A stretch of DNA of 50,776 nt from Catenovulum sp. 2E275 (GTDB lineage: Bacteria; Pseudomonadota; Gammaproteobacteria; Enterobacterales; Alteromonadaceae): contig NZ_JAOPFU010000033.1 in assembly GCF_025515275.1 (NCBI RefSeq), forward strand, positions 1 through 50,776, written 5' to 3'. Position numbers and translations under genes: made by a program. The notes beneath the pieces are model-generated. The model worked only from the letters and a program-made list of their open reading frames with translations, was not told the origin of the DNA and searched no databases. Shown here one piece after another: positions 24,215 to 33,700 of the stretch (positions within the stretch are counted from its first letter, which is position 1; every line of letters starts with the position of its first letter).

Positions 24215-25168
24215 ATGCAATCTATTGAAGATTTATTGGTTGATTTAGAAGTGGATGCTAAGCTTCAGCACGTCATTCACTCTATTTTATCCGCGTCTAA
24301 AGAAATTTCGTTCAGAGTTGGAATGGGTGCAATTTCAGGTGTACACGGTGCAGCCGAAACTGAAAATGTGCAAGGCGAAACACAAAAAAAGCTGGATATT
24401 ATCTCAAACCAGATTTTGCTCGACTTATTAGCAAAAAACCCTTACGTTCGTTCGGTCGCTTCTGAAGAAGAAGATTTACCGGTCGCCTGCAAATCAGGTG
24501 CACCATTTTTAGTCGCTTATGATCCGCTAGATGGTAGCTCAAACATTGATATTAACGGCCAGATCGGTACTATTTTTACGATTTTACCGGCAAAAGAGGG
24601 TGTTGAAGATGGTTCAGTTGAGCAATATTACCAAACTGGTGATGATCAACTGTGTGCTGGCTATGTATTATATGGCCCTGCCACTATTTTATTAATTGCG
24701 GTAAAAGGTGAGATCCACGAATTCACACTTGATAAAATCAACAAAGAATTTTATCAAACTAAAAATCAGGTGAAACTGCCGGGCGGAACAAAAGAATTTG
24801 CAATTAATATGGCAAATTATCACTACTGGTCTGAGTTTTATCAGCAAACAATTACCGATTTAATTAATCCGTCAAATCGTGACAAAACCTATAATATGCG
24901 TTGGAATGGCGCTATGGTTGGTGATGTGCATAGGGTATTGACCCGTGGTGGGGTATTTTTATATCCGTCTGATACTAAAAACCCGAAACAACCTGCCAAA
25001 CTTAGGTTATTGTACGAAGCATTTCCGATGGCAATGCTGGTTGAAGCTGCTGGCGGTCAAGCCAATACAGAAACAAACAGCATTTTAAAAACTCAGTTAA
25101 CTGAGTTGCATCAAAGAGTGCCTGTTATTATTGGTGATAGTGAATTGGTTAATACGTTTACTCAGTAA
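24215..25168 (+). CDS. fbp: Fructose-1,6-bisphosphatase class 1
   Basis: A 317-residue class 1 FBPase with the metal-binding SEEEDLPV and YDPLDGSSNID motifs and the substrate-side motifs NMANYHYW, RWNGAMVGDVHRVL and GGVFLYP. It hydrolyses fructose-1,6-bisphosphate to fructose-6-phosphate, the committed step of gluconeogenesis. AAAGGA lies just before the ATG. A strong terminator follows at 25206-25236. Confidence 0.95.
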   Translation: MQSIEDLLVDLEVDAKLQHVIHSILSASKEISFRVGMGAISGVHGAAETENVQGETQKKLDIISNQILLDLLAKNPYVRSVASEEEDLPVACKSGAPFLVAYDPLDGSSNIDINGQIGTIFTILPAKEGVEDGSVEQYYQTGDDQLCAGYVLYGPATILLIAVKGEIHEFTLDKINKEFYQTKNQVKLPGGTKEFAINMANYHYWSEFYQQTITDLINPSNRDKTYNMRWNGAMVGDVHRVLTRGGVFLYPSDTKNPKQPAKLRLLYEAFPMAMLVEAAGGQANTETNSILKTQLTELHQRVPVIIGDSELVNTFTQ

Positions 25169-25205
25169 ACCTATCTTATTTGCGATCAATTCCCGATAAT
25201 CATTT

Positions 25206-25240
25206 AAAGAGCGTATTATTTTTTAATACGCTCTTTTATT
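25206..25240 (+). terminator. Intrinsic terminator of fba-fbp
   Basis: A perfect 13-bp stem, AAAGAGCGTATTA with TAATACGCTCTTT, and a 5-T loop, then TTATT. It lies about 40 bp after the fbp stop. Confidence 0.9.
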
Positions 25241-25288
25241 TTCTCTAGTTCCTTTTCCATAAAGTTTTGACTGTTTGAGCGCACCCTG

Positions 25289-25344
25289 TAGATCGGCGTT
25301 TACGCCGTTGAATTTCGTAGTCTAACGGCGTAAACGCCGATCTA
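25289..25344. repeat. REP-like palindromic element
   Basis: Two perfect 21-bp inverted arms (25289-25309 and 25324-25344) built on GATCGGCGTTTACGCC, with a 14-bp spacer. Each arm is itself nearly palindromic (GGCGT-TTA-CGCC). GC-rich GGCGTTTACGCC units in intergenic space are typical of REP/BIME-type repeats in gammaproteobacteria. Only one copy is in the window. Confidence 0.65.
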
Positions 25345-25443
25345 TCGATTGTTTTATGTTTGTTCACTTCCTGCCTGTAAATACTTGCAGCTAATAGCTA
25401 TAGCCTGCAAAATAGCGGGCAAAACAACATATTAAAATAATTC

Positions 25444-26307
25444 ATGGCTTATTTATTAACTATCACCCTACTCTGGGCTTTTTCATTTAGTTTAATTGGT
25501 GTTTATCTGGCAGGTCAGGTAGATCCTTGGTTTTCAGTATGGACTCGCATTGCTCTGGCCACATTAGTCTTTTTACCATTTTTACGGATAAAACAACTTT
25601 CAACTAAATTAACCACTCAATTAATGTTAATTGGCGCAGTTCAGTTAGGGGCAATGTACGGTTTTTATTATCATTCGTTTTTATATTTAACTGTACCCGA
25701 GGTATTACTATTTACCGTAATGACCCCAATTTATGTCACTTTATTAAACGATGCCCTTGAAAAGCGTTTTAATAAAACCTTTTTTATCAGTGCGTTTATT
25801 GCCACTTTAGGTGCGGTGGCTATTCGTTTTGATGGATTAAACCAAGGCTTCTTTATTGGCTTTTTAATTGTGCAGGCATCCAATTTATGTTTTGCCAGTG
25901 GTCAGGTGTTTTATAAACGCTTAATGCAAAATCACCAACACATTAAACAAGCTAATGTATTTGGCTGCTTTTTTATCGGCGCGTTAATTACTGCCAGTAT
26001 TTGTTTGTTGTTATTTGGCGATTTAACCCAGCTTCCGGTCACGTCAACTCAATGGGGTATTTTAGTTTATTTAGGCATTGTTGCCTCTGGCATTGGCTTT
26101 TTTGTGTGGAATAAAGGAGCCACTCTGGTAAATGTAGGTGTATTAGCTGTGATGAACAATTTACTGATCCCGGCAGGTATTGTGGTAAACCTACTCATTT
26201 GGAATCGGGATGCAGATATTGGCCGCTTATTGCTGGGAGGTGCTATTATTACTTTTGCACTTTTGCTTAATGAGTATTTGATAAATAAACAAATTAAATT
26301 GTCATAA
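25444..26307 (+). CDS. EamA/DMT-family transporter
   Basis: A 287-residue protein with about ten hydrophobic segments in two repeated halves, the EamA layout. Motifs include LLWAFSFSLIGVYLAG at the N-terminus, LYLTVPEVLLFTVMTPIYVTLL in pieces and GILVYLGIVASGIGFFVW in the second half. Family members export amino acids, nucleosides or other metabolites through the inner membrane; the substrate is unknown. It stands alone between the REP-like element and the mrp operon. Confidence 0.8.
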   Translation: MAYLLTITLLWAFSFSLIGVYLAGQVDPWFSVWTRIALATLVFLPFLRIKQLSTKLTTQLMLIGAVQLGAMYGFYYHSFLYLTVPEVLLFTVMTPIYVTLLNDALEKRFNKTFFISAFIATLGAVAIRFDGLNQGFFIGFLIVQASNLCFASGQVFYKRLMQNHQHIKQANVFGCFFIGALITASICLLLFGDLTQLPVTSTQWGILVYLGIVASGIGFFVWNKGATLVNVGVLAVMNNLLIPAGIVVNLLIWNRDADIGRLLLGGAIITFALLLNEYLINKQIKLS

Positions 26308-26466
26308 TTTTCATAGACTATACAAGGGCAACAGCGCTGTTAAAACGGCGCTTTGACATAATTTGTCAAACAATGAATTTCTGTTAGACTCATGTAAATG
26401 AATAGACAATCGTTTTATTATTCCGTAATAATATAAGAATATAAACTAATTCATGGATTTAAACCT

Positions 26467-29271
26467 ATGGCGCTATTTTGGATCCCACTACTGACAACTC
26501 TCGGCAGTCTGATCTCATCGCTAACGGCGAAGTTGAGTCGTAATCAAACCGCAGCAATTACTTTGCTTGCGCCAATTGCAGCATTAGCCATTTGTTTATA
26601 TCACGCCCCTGCTGTTTTTAATGGCGACATTTTATATAGCCAGTTTAATTGGCTGGAACAACTTAATTTAAGCATTAGCTTTAGGCTAGATGGCTTAGCT
26701 TTTTTATTTGCGCTACTCATTTTAGGCATTGGCAGCTTAATTATTTTTTATGCCCGCTATTATTTAAGTGACAAAGATTCACTGTCTAAACTTTATGCTT
26801 ATTTAATGCTGTTTATGACAGCTATGCTCGGCATTGTTTTATCTAACAATGTTATCCAGCTTTGGTTTTGTTGGGAATTAACCAGCATTAGTTCTTTTTT
26901 ATTAATTAGTTACTGGAATGATAAAGCCGAAGCCCGCAAAGGCGCTTTAATGGCGTTAACCGTTACTGGTGCTGGCGGTTTAGCCTTATTAGCTGGTTTA
27001 ATGTTAATTGGTAATATTGTTGGTAGTTATCAACTGGACGATATTTTAGCCAGCGGCGAATTAATAAAACAAAGCCAATGGTATGAAGTGACTCTGGTAT
27101 TAATTTTATTAGGTGCATTTACTAAATCAGCTCAGTTTCCATTTCATTTTTGGTTACCGCACGCAATGGCTGCGCCAACTCCGGTGAGTGCTTATCTGCA
27201 TTCGGCGACTATGGTAAAAGCCGGTATATTTTTAATGGCACGGTTTTACCCAGCGTTAGCCGGTACTGAAATGTGGTTTTTACTGGTCAGCTTAACGGGT
27301 TTAGCTACTTTATTACTAGGCGCGTATGTTGCGTTGTTTAAGCATGATTTAAAAGGTTTATTAGCTTATTCGACTATCAGTCATTTAGGTTTAATTACTT
27401 TATTATTGGGCTTAGATACCGAGCTTGCGACGGTTGCTGCTATTTTCCACATAATTAACCACGCTACCTTTAAAGCCTCTTTATTTATGGCGACCGGTAT
27501 TATTGATCATGAAACCGGCACCCGTGATATGCGAAAACTCAACGGTATGTGGCGGTATATGCCCTACACCGCTACTTTAGCTATGGTTGCAGCATCGGCG
27601 ATGGCCGGTGTGCCTTTATTAAACGGCTTTTTATCTAAAGAAATGTTTTTTGCTGAGACTTTGCATTCGCAGCTTTTAGGCTCTATGTCTTGGTTAATTC
27701 CGGTATTAGCAACTGTCGCGGGTGCGTTTTCAGTTGCCTATTCAGCCCGTTTTATTCACGACGTGTTTTTTAACGGCGATCCAATCGATTTACCAAAACA
27801 ACCGCACGAAGCGCCGCGTTATATGCGAGTACCAATTGAAGTATTAGTAGCGCTGTGTTTTGTCGTTGGTATGTTCCCAAATTATATCGTTGACGGTTTA
27901 TTACAGGTTGCCTCAATGGCGGTGTTAACTGAAGCAACTCCAGTATTTGAAATTGCGATCTGGCATGGCTTTAATTTACCTCTATTAATGAGTGGCGTTG
28001 CAGTAGGCGGCGGTATTTTAATTTATACCCAACGTAAATATTTATTCCAGTTTCAGGCCTCTTTGCCGAGTTTAAGTGCAAAAGCTATGTTTGATCAGGC
28101 ACTGGATTATTTATTTATTTGGAGCCAAAAACGCATTAAACAATTTGAGAACGGATCGCTTCAGCGGTATACCATTTTATTGATTATGCTAGTGTTATTT
28201 GCCGCTGGTGCTCCTTTATTTGAAATGCATCAGTTGGTTGGCCAAAATACACCGCACAATATTGATATGTTTAACGCAGTCGGCACCAGCTTATTAATTG
28301 CTGGTGCGCTGGCAACGGTTATCTGGCATCGTCATCGAATGATTGCTTTATTGATGATCTCAGTTGTGGGTTTAATGGTTTCGGTTGCATTCACCCGTTT
28401 TTCTGCACCTGATTTAGCTTTAACCCAGTTAAGTGTTGAGGTTGTCACCATTGTTTTGTTAATGCTAGCGCTATTCTTTTTACCACAACATACCCCAAAA
28501 GAATCCAGCTCGATTCGGGTATTGCGGGATTTATCTATCGCTTCGGCTTGTGGGGTCGTCATTGGCAGTATTTGTTATGCCATTATTACCCGACCACTTG
28601 ATTCTATTTCACAATTTTTTATTGAAAACGCTAAAACCGGCGGTGGCGGCACTAACGTCGTAAACGTGATTTTAGTGGATTTTAGGGGCTTTGATACCCT
28701 AGGTGAAATTACTGTACTTGGGATTGCCGCATTAGGTATTTACAAAGTATTGGTTAATTTACCCTTATTTATGCCTGCAACCGATGGTGAAGGCCGCAAA
28801 TGGGCAAAAGAAAAATACCCCTTATTATTAGCCACTATTTCACAAACCCTGTTACCACTTGCGTTGTTAGTTTCTGCATTTATCTTTTTACGTGGGCATA
28901 ATTTACCGGGCGGTGGTTTTATTGCCGGTCTAATCACGGCAACAGCAATTATTCTGCAGTATATTGCGCATGGCTCTAACTGGATAGCAGAACGCTTAAC
29001 CATCAATTATCGTAAAATTATTGCTATTGGGGTGATGATTGCACTGATTTGCGGTATGGGCAGTTTGGTGTTTGCTCGTCCGTTTTTAACAAGCTGGTTT
29101 GATTATTTTGATATTCCTTTAGTTGGTAAAACTGAACTGGCCAGCGCCTTAATATTTGATTTAGGGGTTTATGTAACTGTGGTTGGTTCAACCATGATGA
29201 TTCTCGCCAGCTTAGGTAAACTCACAGCCAATGAGCCAAATAAGCAAGAAAAAGCCAGAGGAGCAGATTAA
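26467..29271 (+). CDS. mrpA: Mrp Na+/H+ antiporter, fused subunits A and B
   Basis: A 934-residue multispanning protein. The NuoL-like part (about 1-500) carries the proton-channel motif [35 protein letters not shown] in pieces. The following MrpA-specific part has [23 protein letters not shown]. The C-terminal ~150 residues are an MrpB domain ([16 protein letters not shown]), so subunits A and B are one polypeptide, as in group 2 (Pha-type) systems. The complex exports Na+ or K+ against protons. The stop overlaps the next start (TAATG), implying coupled translation. Confidence 0.93.
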   Translation: MALFWIPLLTTLGSLISSLTAKLSRNQTAAITLLAPIAALAICLYHAPAVFNGDILYSQFNWLEQLNLSISFRLDGLAFLFALLILGIGSLIIFYARYYLSDKDSLSKLYAYLMLFMTAMLGIVLSNNVIQLWFCWELTSISSFLLISYWNDKAEARKGALMALTVTGAGGLALLAGLMLIGNIVGSYQLDDILASGELIKQSQWYEVTLVLILLGAFTKSAQFPFHFWLPHAMAAPTPVSAYLHSATMVKAGIFLMARFYPALAGTEMWFLLVSLTGLATLLLGAYVALFKHDLKGLLAYSTISHLGLITLLLGLDTELATVAAIFHIINHATFKASLFMATGIIDHETGTRDMRKLNGMWRYMPYTATLAMVAASAMAGVPLLNGFLSKEMFFAETLHSQLLGSMSWLIPVLATVAGAFSVAYSARFIHDVFFNGDPIDLPKQPHEAPRYMRVPIEVLVALCFVVGMFPNYIVDGLLQVASMAVLTEATPVFEIAIWHGFNLPLLMSGVAVGGGILIYTQRKYLFQFQASLPSLSAKAMFDQALDYLFIWSQKRIKQFENGSLQRYTILLIMLVLFAAGAPLFEMHQLVGQNTPHNIDMFNAVGTSLLIAGALATVIWHRHRMIALLMISVVGLMVSVAFTRFSAPDLALTQLSVEVVTIVLLMLALFFLPQHTPKESSSIRVLRDLSIASACGVVIGSICYAIITRPLDSISQFFIENAKTGGGGTNVVNVILVDFRGFDTLGEITVLGIAALGIYKVLVNLPLFMPATDGEGRKWAKEKYPLLLATISQTLLPLALLVSAFIFLRGHNLPGGGFIAGLITATAIILQYIAHGSNWIAERLTINYRKIIAIGVMIALICGMGSLVFARPFLTSWFDYFDIPLVGKTELASALIFDLGVYVTVVGSTMMILASLGKLTANEPNKQEKARGAD

Positions 29272-29627
29272 TGGAGCTGTTATATTCAATTTGTGTTGGT
29301 GTTTTGGTTGCTTGTGGGGTGTTTTTAATTTTACGGGCGAGAAGCTTTCCAATTGTATTAGGGTTAACCATGTTGTCGTATGCAGTCAATCTGTTTTTAT
29401 TTGCATCTGGACGTTTATCAATTAATCAGGCGGTTATTTTAGGGGCATCTCCCCAACATGCTGACCCTCTACCACAGGCTTTGGTGCTTACAGCCATTGT
29501 GATAGGTTTTGCTATGACTGCCTTTTCCGTTATTTTAGCGATTCGTGCACGTGCCGATTTAGGCAATGATTTTGTTAATGTGCAAGGCAGCAATAGCACA
29601 GTAAAAAAAGCTGGGAGTAAAAAGTAA
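29271..29627 (+). CDS. mrpC: Mrp antiporter subunit C (NuoK-like)
   Basis: A 118-residue protein with three membrane segments and the NuoK/MrpC pattern, including VLTAIVIGFAMTAFSVILAIR. MrpC pairs with MrpA and MrpD in the membrane core. The ATG overlaps the mrpA stop and the gene ends 2 bp before mrpD. Confidence 0.92.
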   Translation: MELLYSICVGVLVACGVFLILRARSFPIVLGLTMLSYAVNLFLFASGRLSINQAVILGASPQHADPLPQALVLTAIVIGFAMTAFSVILAIRARADLGNDFVNVQGSNSTVKKAGSKK

Positions 29628-29629
29628 AT

Positions 29630-31138
29630 ATGCAGCATTTAGTCGCTTTTCCTATTTTATTTCCGCTGTTAAGTGCTTTGTTATTACTTTTGCCGCCTTG
29701 TGGAAAAAACTTAAAAATCAGACGTTTTGCATCTGTTAGTTTTGCTTTTATTACTTTACTTATTAATATTTACTTAATAAATGAAGTACTCCAGAACGGT
29801 ATAACCAGTTATGCAATTGGTAACTGGCAAGCGCCTTTTGGTATTGTTTTAACAGCCGATCTACTAGCTGTCAGTTTAACTACCTTGGTTTCATTACTCA
29901 CTTTATGCTGCGTTTTATATAGCTGCGCTGGAGATGATGCCAGAGGTAACTTTTTCCATCCGTTAGTACACTTTTTATTAATGGGGGTCAGCGGCGCATT
30001 TTTAACCGGTGATTTATTTAACTTATTTGTATTTTTTGAAGTGTTATTAATCGCCTCTTATTCATTACTAATGCATGCCGGAGACAAACATAATACCCGT
30101 GCGGCATTACATTATGTGGTCATCAACTTAGTTGGTTCTGCGGTATTTCTAATCGCACTGGGTACTTTATATGGTGTAATCGGCAGTCTGAATATTGTAG
30201 ATATGGCTGCTAGAATACCCAAATTAACCGGCGATGATATTTTTATTGCCAAAGTGGGCGGCTCATTATTATTTATTGTATTTGCGTTAAAAGCAGCATT
30301 AATGCCGCTTCATTTATGGTTACCAAATACCTACGCAACTGCAATGCCGGTTATTGCGGCTTTATTTGCGGTAATGACCAAAGTAGGCATTTATTCAACC
30401 ATACGGGTTTATAATTTATTATTTGCCCCCGAAAACGGTGCTCTGGCTTCGTTAGGTCAAAACTGGTTATGGTATGGTGGATTAGCCACAATTGCGATTG
30501 GTACTTTTGGCGTATTAGCCAGTCAGGATATGCGTAAACTGATTGCGAATTTAGTGATAGTTTCTGCCGGCACATTAACTGCGTTAATTAGTTTGCAACA
30601 ACCGCAAGCAACCGCAGCAGCCCTTTATTATTTGCTGCATTCAACCTTGGTGTGCGCCGCATTATTTTTATTTGCCGATTTAATTGCCCGCCAACGCGGA
30701 AAAGTTGCAGACAGAATTACCACTGGCAGACCTGTCAAACAAGGTTTTGTTTTAGGTTTTGGCTTTTTTCTGGCCGCATTAACTGTGATTGGCATGCCGC
30801 CACTTTCTGGTTTTATTGGCAAAATCTGGATTTTAAAAGCGACGTTTCAACAAGCTGAATATATGGTGTTCTGGCCGGTTTATTTAATTTCTAGCCTGTT
30901 AATTTTAGTTGCAGTTACCCGCGCTGGCTCAATTGTATTTTGGCAAAACAATCCAATTGATGCGGATAAAAACGATACGCAACCGGCTCATCCAATGCAA
31001 ATTTTGGCAACTTACATTTTAGTATTTGTCTCGCCACTGCTTGTTATTTTTGCCAAGCCCATTACCGATTTTTGTTTACAGGCCGCCATGCAATTGCATC
31101 AGGTAAGCGCATTAACTCAAACGGTTGGAGGTTTATAA
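29630..31138 (+). CDS. mrpD: Mrp antiporter subunit D (NuoN-like)
   Basis: A 502-residue protein with about 14 membrane segments. Proton-path motifs are FFEVLLIASYSLLMH and VFALKAALMPLHLWLPNTYA with its conserved Lys and His. Together with MrpA it forms the ion-translocating core. The stop overlaps the mrpE start as TAATG. Confidence 0.93.
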   Translation: MQHLVAFPILFPLLSALLLLLPPCGKNLKIRRFASVSFAFITLLINIYLINEVLQNGITSYAIGNWQAPFGIVLTADLLAVSLTTLVSLLTLCCVLYSCAGDDARGNFFHPLVHFLLMGVSGAFLTGDLFNLFVFFEVLLIASYSLLMHAGDKHNTRAALHYVVINLVGSAVFLIALGTLYGVIGSLNIVDMAARIPKLTGDDIFIAKVGGSLLFIVFALKAALMPLHLWLPNTYATAMPVIAALFAVMTKVGIYSTIRVYNLLFAPENGALASLGQNWLWYGGLATIAIGTFGVLASQDMRKLIANLVIVSAGTLTALISLQQPQATAAALYYLLHSTLVCAALFLFADLIARQRGKVADRITTGRPVKQGFVLGFGFFLAALTVIGMPPLSGFIGKIWILKATFQQAEYMVFWPVYLISSLLILVAVTRAGSIVFWQNNPIDADKNDTQPAHPMQILATYILVFVSPLLVIFAKPITDFCLQAAMQLHQVSALTQTVGGL

Positions 31139-31665
31139 TGTTATTAAAAAAAATATTTCCGACACCAGCCACCAGTTTACTTTTATTAGTTGTTTGGCTG
31201 TTATTAAACAATAGTTTATCTGCCGGACAAATTATTTTAGGGAGTGTTTTGGCGATTGTGATCCCTTGGGTAACTAGCCCGTTTCGTGACGAACATTCAT
31301 CCGTTAAAAAACCTTTTCTGGCATTAAAACAAATTTTAATTGTGCTCTACGATATTATTACTGCCAATATGCAAGTGGCGGTACTCATTTTAGGGCCGAA
31401 TAAAAAACTGCGACCGGCGTTTGTTAAAGTCCCGTTAGATATGACAGATGCCTTGCCGATTACCTTATTGGCGAGTACGGTTTCGTTAACGCCGGGTACA
31501 GTGAGTGCGGAAGTTTACCCAATTAGTGAAGAACATCATATTAGCCAATCAGATGAGCAAAAATATTTGTTAATTCATGTGCTGGATTTAAAAGATGAAG
31601 CTGAGCTAATTCAACAAATTAAAACCCGCTACGAAGCACCATTAAAGGAGATATTTCAATGTTAA
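31138..31665 (+). CDS. mrpE: Mrp antiporter subunit E
   Basis: A 175-residue protein from the ATG at 31138 (MLLKKIFPTPATS); an upstream in-frame start inside mrpD is rejected because this ATG overlaps the mrpD stop. Two N-terminal membrane segments are followed by the cytoplasmic domain with VPLDMTDALPITLLASTVSLTPGT in pieces, the MrpE signature. The gene end overlaps the mrpF start by 7 bp. Confidence 0.92.
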   Translation: MLLKKIFPTPATSLLLLVVWLLLNNSLSAGQIILGSVLAIVIPWVTSPFRDEHSSVKKPFLALKQILIVLYDIITANMQVAVLILGPNKKLRPAFVKVPLDMTDALPITLLASTVSLTPGTVSAEVYPISEEHHISQSDEQKYLLIHVLDLKDEAELIQQIKTRYEAPLKEIFQC

Positions 31666-31928
31666 GTACAGTAATTATTGTTGTATTTGCCATGTTGGGT
31701 ATCGCTTTATTGCTCAATATCTGGCGACTGATTAAAGGCCCTTCTGTGCCGGACAGGATACTGGCGCTCGATACCATGTATATTAATACGATTGCGGTAA
31801 TTGTTTTATATGGTTTGCATAACGACACCAGTTTATATTTTGAAGCTGCTTTATTAATTGCGATGTTAGGTTTTGTCAGCACAGTTGCTTTATGTAAATA
31901 TTTATTAAGAGGCGATTTAATCGAATAA
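31659..31928 (+). CDS. mrpF: Mrp antiporter subunit F
   Basis: An 89-residue protein with three membrane segments and the family motif GPSVPDRILALDTM. It starts inside mrpE and ends 2 bp before mrpG. Mrp complexes need all subunits for activity, and the set here is complete. Confidence 0.92.
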   Translation: MLSTVIIVVFAMLGIALLLNIWRLIKGPSVPDRILALDTMYINTIAVIVLYGLHNDTSLYFEAALLIAMLGFVSTVALCKYLLRGDLIE

Positions 31929-31930
31929 CT

Positions 31931-32266
31931 ATGATGTATGAATGGATAGTTTCAATTTTATTGCTAATTGGCGGCACATTAATTTTAATTGGCTCTATTG
32001 GCTTGGTTAAAATGCCGGATTTTTTTATGCGCTTGCATGGCCCAACCAAAGCAACTACGTTGGGCATGGCTTGTTTGTTAATTGCCGCTATGATTTATTT
32101 TTCGGCTACCCATACAGGGTTTAGTTTTAAGGAAATTTTAATCTCGGTATTTTTATTAATCACAGCCCCGATAAGCTGTTATATTTTAATTAAATCAGCG
32201 ATTCACCATAAACTGAAAGCCGAAAAGCATACTCAAGGAATTGAAAAAATAGAAAAAGATTCTTAA
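31931..32266 (+). CDS. mrpG: Mrp antiporter subunit G
   Basis: A 111-residue protein with three membrane segments and the motif GSIGLVKMPDFFMRLHGPTKATTLG, given here in one family pattern (PD-F-RLH--TKA-TLG). It is the last gene of the operon. Two ATG codons are possible (31931 and 31934). Confidence 0.92.
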   Translation: MMYEWIVSILLLIGGTLILIGSIGLVKMPDFFMRLHGPTKATTLGMACLLIAAMIYFSATHTGFSFKEILISVFLLITAPISCYILIKSAIHHKLKAEKHTQGIEKIEKDS

Positions 32267-32694
32267 TTCCCTCTATACTACTGGTATATTATTTTATTTG
32301 TTTAATAACTCTGGTTAGTTAATTTTTATTACTTATTAATCAAAATTAACTAACTATCTAAAGCTTCCCTTATTTCTCTATCACAAATAAATTTCCTTTT
32401 TTCTTATTACTTTTAACTCGCTAAATAATCCCAGTGTAATAAATCTTAGATTGGATTTATCAGCCCTTAAACCAATCTTGAATATTTTTCACTTTAAATA
32501 TGAAATACAAACAATTTTATTCACGTTTAATTCCCTGTATAAATTACCTTGTTCTTACTTCAGGCATTATTAGAACTGTCTTTTCTAAATCTTAAATAGT
32601 TTAAAAGCCTATTTAATCAGCATGAAAAAGCCGTAATGCCTTAGTGTATGAAAAATATATTCAGGTTGTGTTATAAAATTGGATACCAGATACG
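32267..32694. other. Intergenic region between mrpG and mesX
   Basis: 428 bp, AT-rich. Apart from the inverted repeat at 32314-32354 it contains a possible -10 (TATAAAAT near 32671) about 20 bp before the mesX start. I saw no S-box, cobalamin riboswitch or clear MetJ boxes. Confidence 0.45.
32314..32354. repeat. 13-bp perfect inverted repeat after the mrp operon
   Basis: GTTAGTTAATTTT (32314-32326) and AAAATTAACTAAC (32342-32354), spacer 15 bp. It begins 48 bp after mrpG. The AT-rich stem and absence of a following T-run make it a poor intrinsic terminator; it could be an operator or a processing structure. Confidence 0.55.
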
Positions 32695-33672
32695 ATGAAT
32701 ACAGAATTTACATTTACGATTAAAAGCATTTGCTTTGATGAAAATTATCAGCCATCAGACAATACTCGCATCACCACCAATTTTGCTAATTTGGCTAGAG
32801 GAAAAAGCCGACAAAATAATTTACGTAATGCCTTAGAAATGGTTAACAATCGTTTTAATGCGTTAAGCCATTGGGATAATCCTAAGGGAGATCGTTATTC
32901 TGTTGAACTTAAAATCATCTCAGTGGATATAGATATTGAAGGTAGTGGGCAAAGCTTTCCATCAATTGAAATATTAAAAACAAATATTATTGATCACACA
33001 ACGAATCAATGCATTGAAGGAATTGTAGGAAATAATTTTTCTTCTTATGTCAGAGATTATGATTTTAGTGTACTACTACTTGAGCACAACAAAACACGAG
33101 ATAAGTTTAGCATCCCTGAAAACTTTGGTGAGTTACATGGAAAGCTATTCAAATGCTTTGTTAATTCAGATGCATATAAACAGCATTTCAAAAAACCACC
33201 GGTAATATGTTTATCTGTTTCAGATAACAAAATTTATCAAAGAACAGAAAATCAGCACCCAGTATTAGGTTACGAGTACTATCCGAATGAATCATCTTTA
33301 ACTGAACAATATTTCAAAAAAATGGGGCTACAAGTTCGTTACTTTATGCCACCAAATAGTGTTGCTCCCTTAGCTTTCTATTTTTTTGGTGATTTACTCA
33401 ATGATTATACAAATCTTGAGCTGATTAGTACTATTAGTACGATGGAAACATTTCAAAAAATTTACCGCCCAGAAATCTATAATGCGAATGCGACAGCAGG
33501 AAAGTTATATCAACCAAAACTGAAAAATAAAGATCATTCATTAACTCAAATTGTTTATGACCGCGCAGAACGTAGCAAATTAGCTATAGAGCAAGGTAAG
33601 TTTGCTGAAGAAAATTTTATCAAACCATACCAAACAGTTCTTGAGCAATGGTCTGCTAACTATACTTTATAA
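32695..33672 (+). CDS. mesX: MesX (DUF1852), partner of methionine synthase MesD
   Basis: A 325-residue soluble protein matching the DUF1852 family (FTIKSICFDENYQPSDNTRITTNFANLARG in pieces; YEYYPNESSLTEQYFKKMGL; YRPEIYNANATAGKLYQPK). DUF1852 proteins were named MesX because they are required with MesD for a folate-independent, oxygen-dependent methionine synthase activity. The methyl donor is not established. The mesD gene follows by 28 bp on the same strand. The family recognition is from memory of these sequences and the pairing strengthens it. Confidence 0.85.
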   Translation: MNTEFTFTIKSICFDENYQPSDNTRITTNFANLARGKSRQNNLRNALEMVNNRFNALSHWDNPKGDRYSVELKIISVDIDIEGSGQSFPSIEILKTNIIDHTTNQCIEGIVGNNFSSYVRDYDFSVLLLEHNKTRDKFSIPENFGELHGKLFKCFVNSDAYKQHFKKPPVICLSVSDNKIYQRTENQHPVLGYEYYPNESSLTEQYFKKMGLQVRYFMPPNSVAPLAFYFFGDLLNDYTNLELISTISTMETFQKIYRPEIYNANATAGKLYQPKLKNKDHSLTQIVYDRAERSKLAIEQGKFAEENFIKPYQTVLEQWSANYTL

Positions 33673-33700
33673 TTAACAAAGATTTATAACGACATCTATT

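Noticed and set aside
32267-32694. Methionine-related riboswitch or MetJ operator upstream of mesX
   Set aside because: No S-box, SAM-type or cobalamin core and no tandem AGACGTCT-like boxes could be found by reading.
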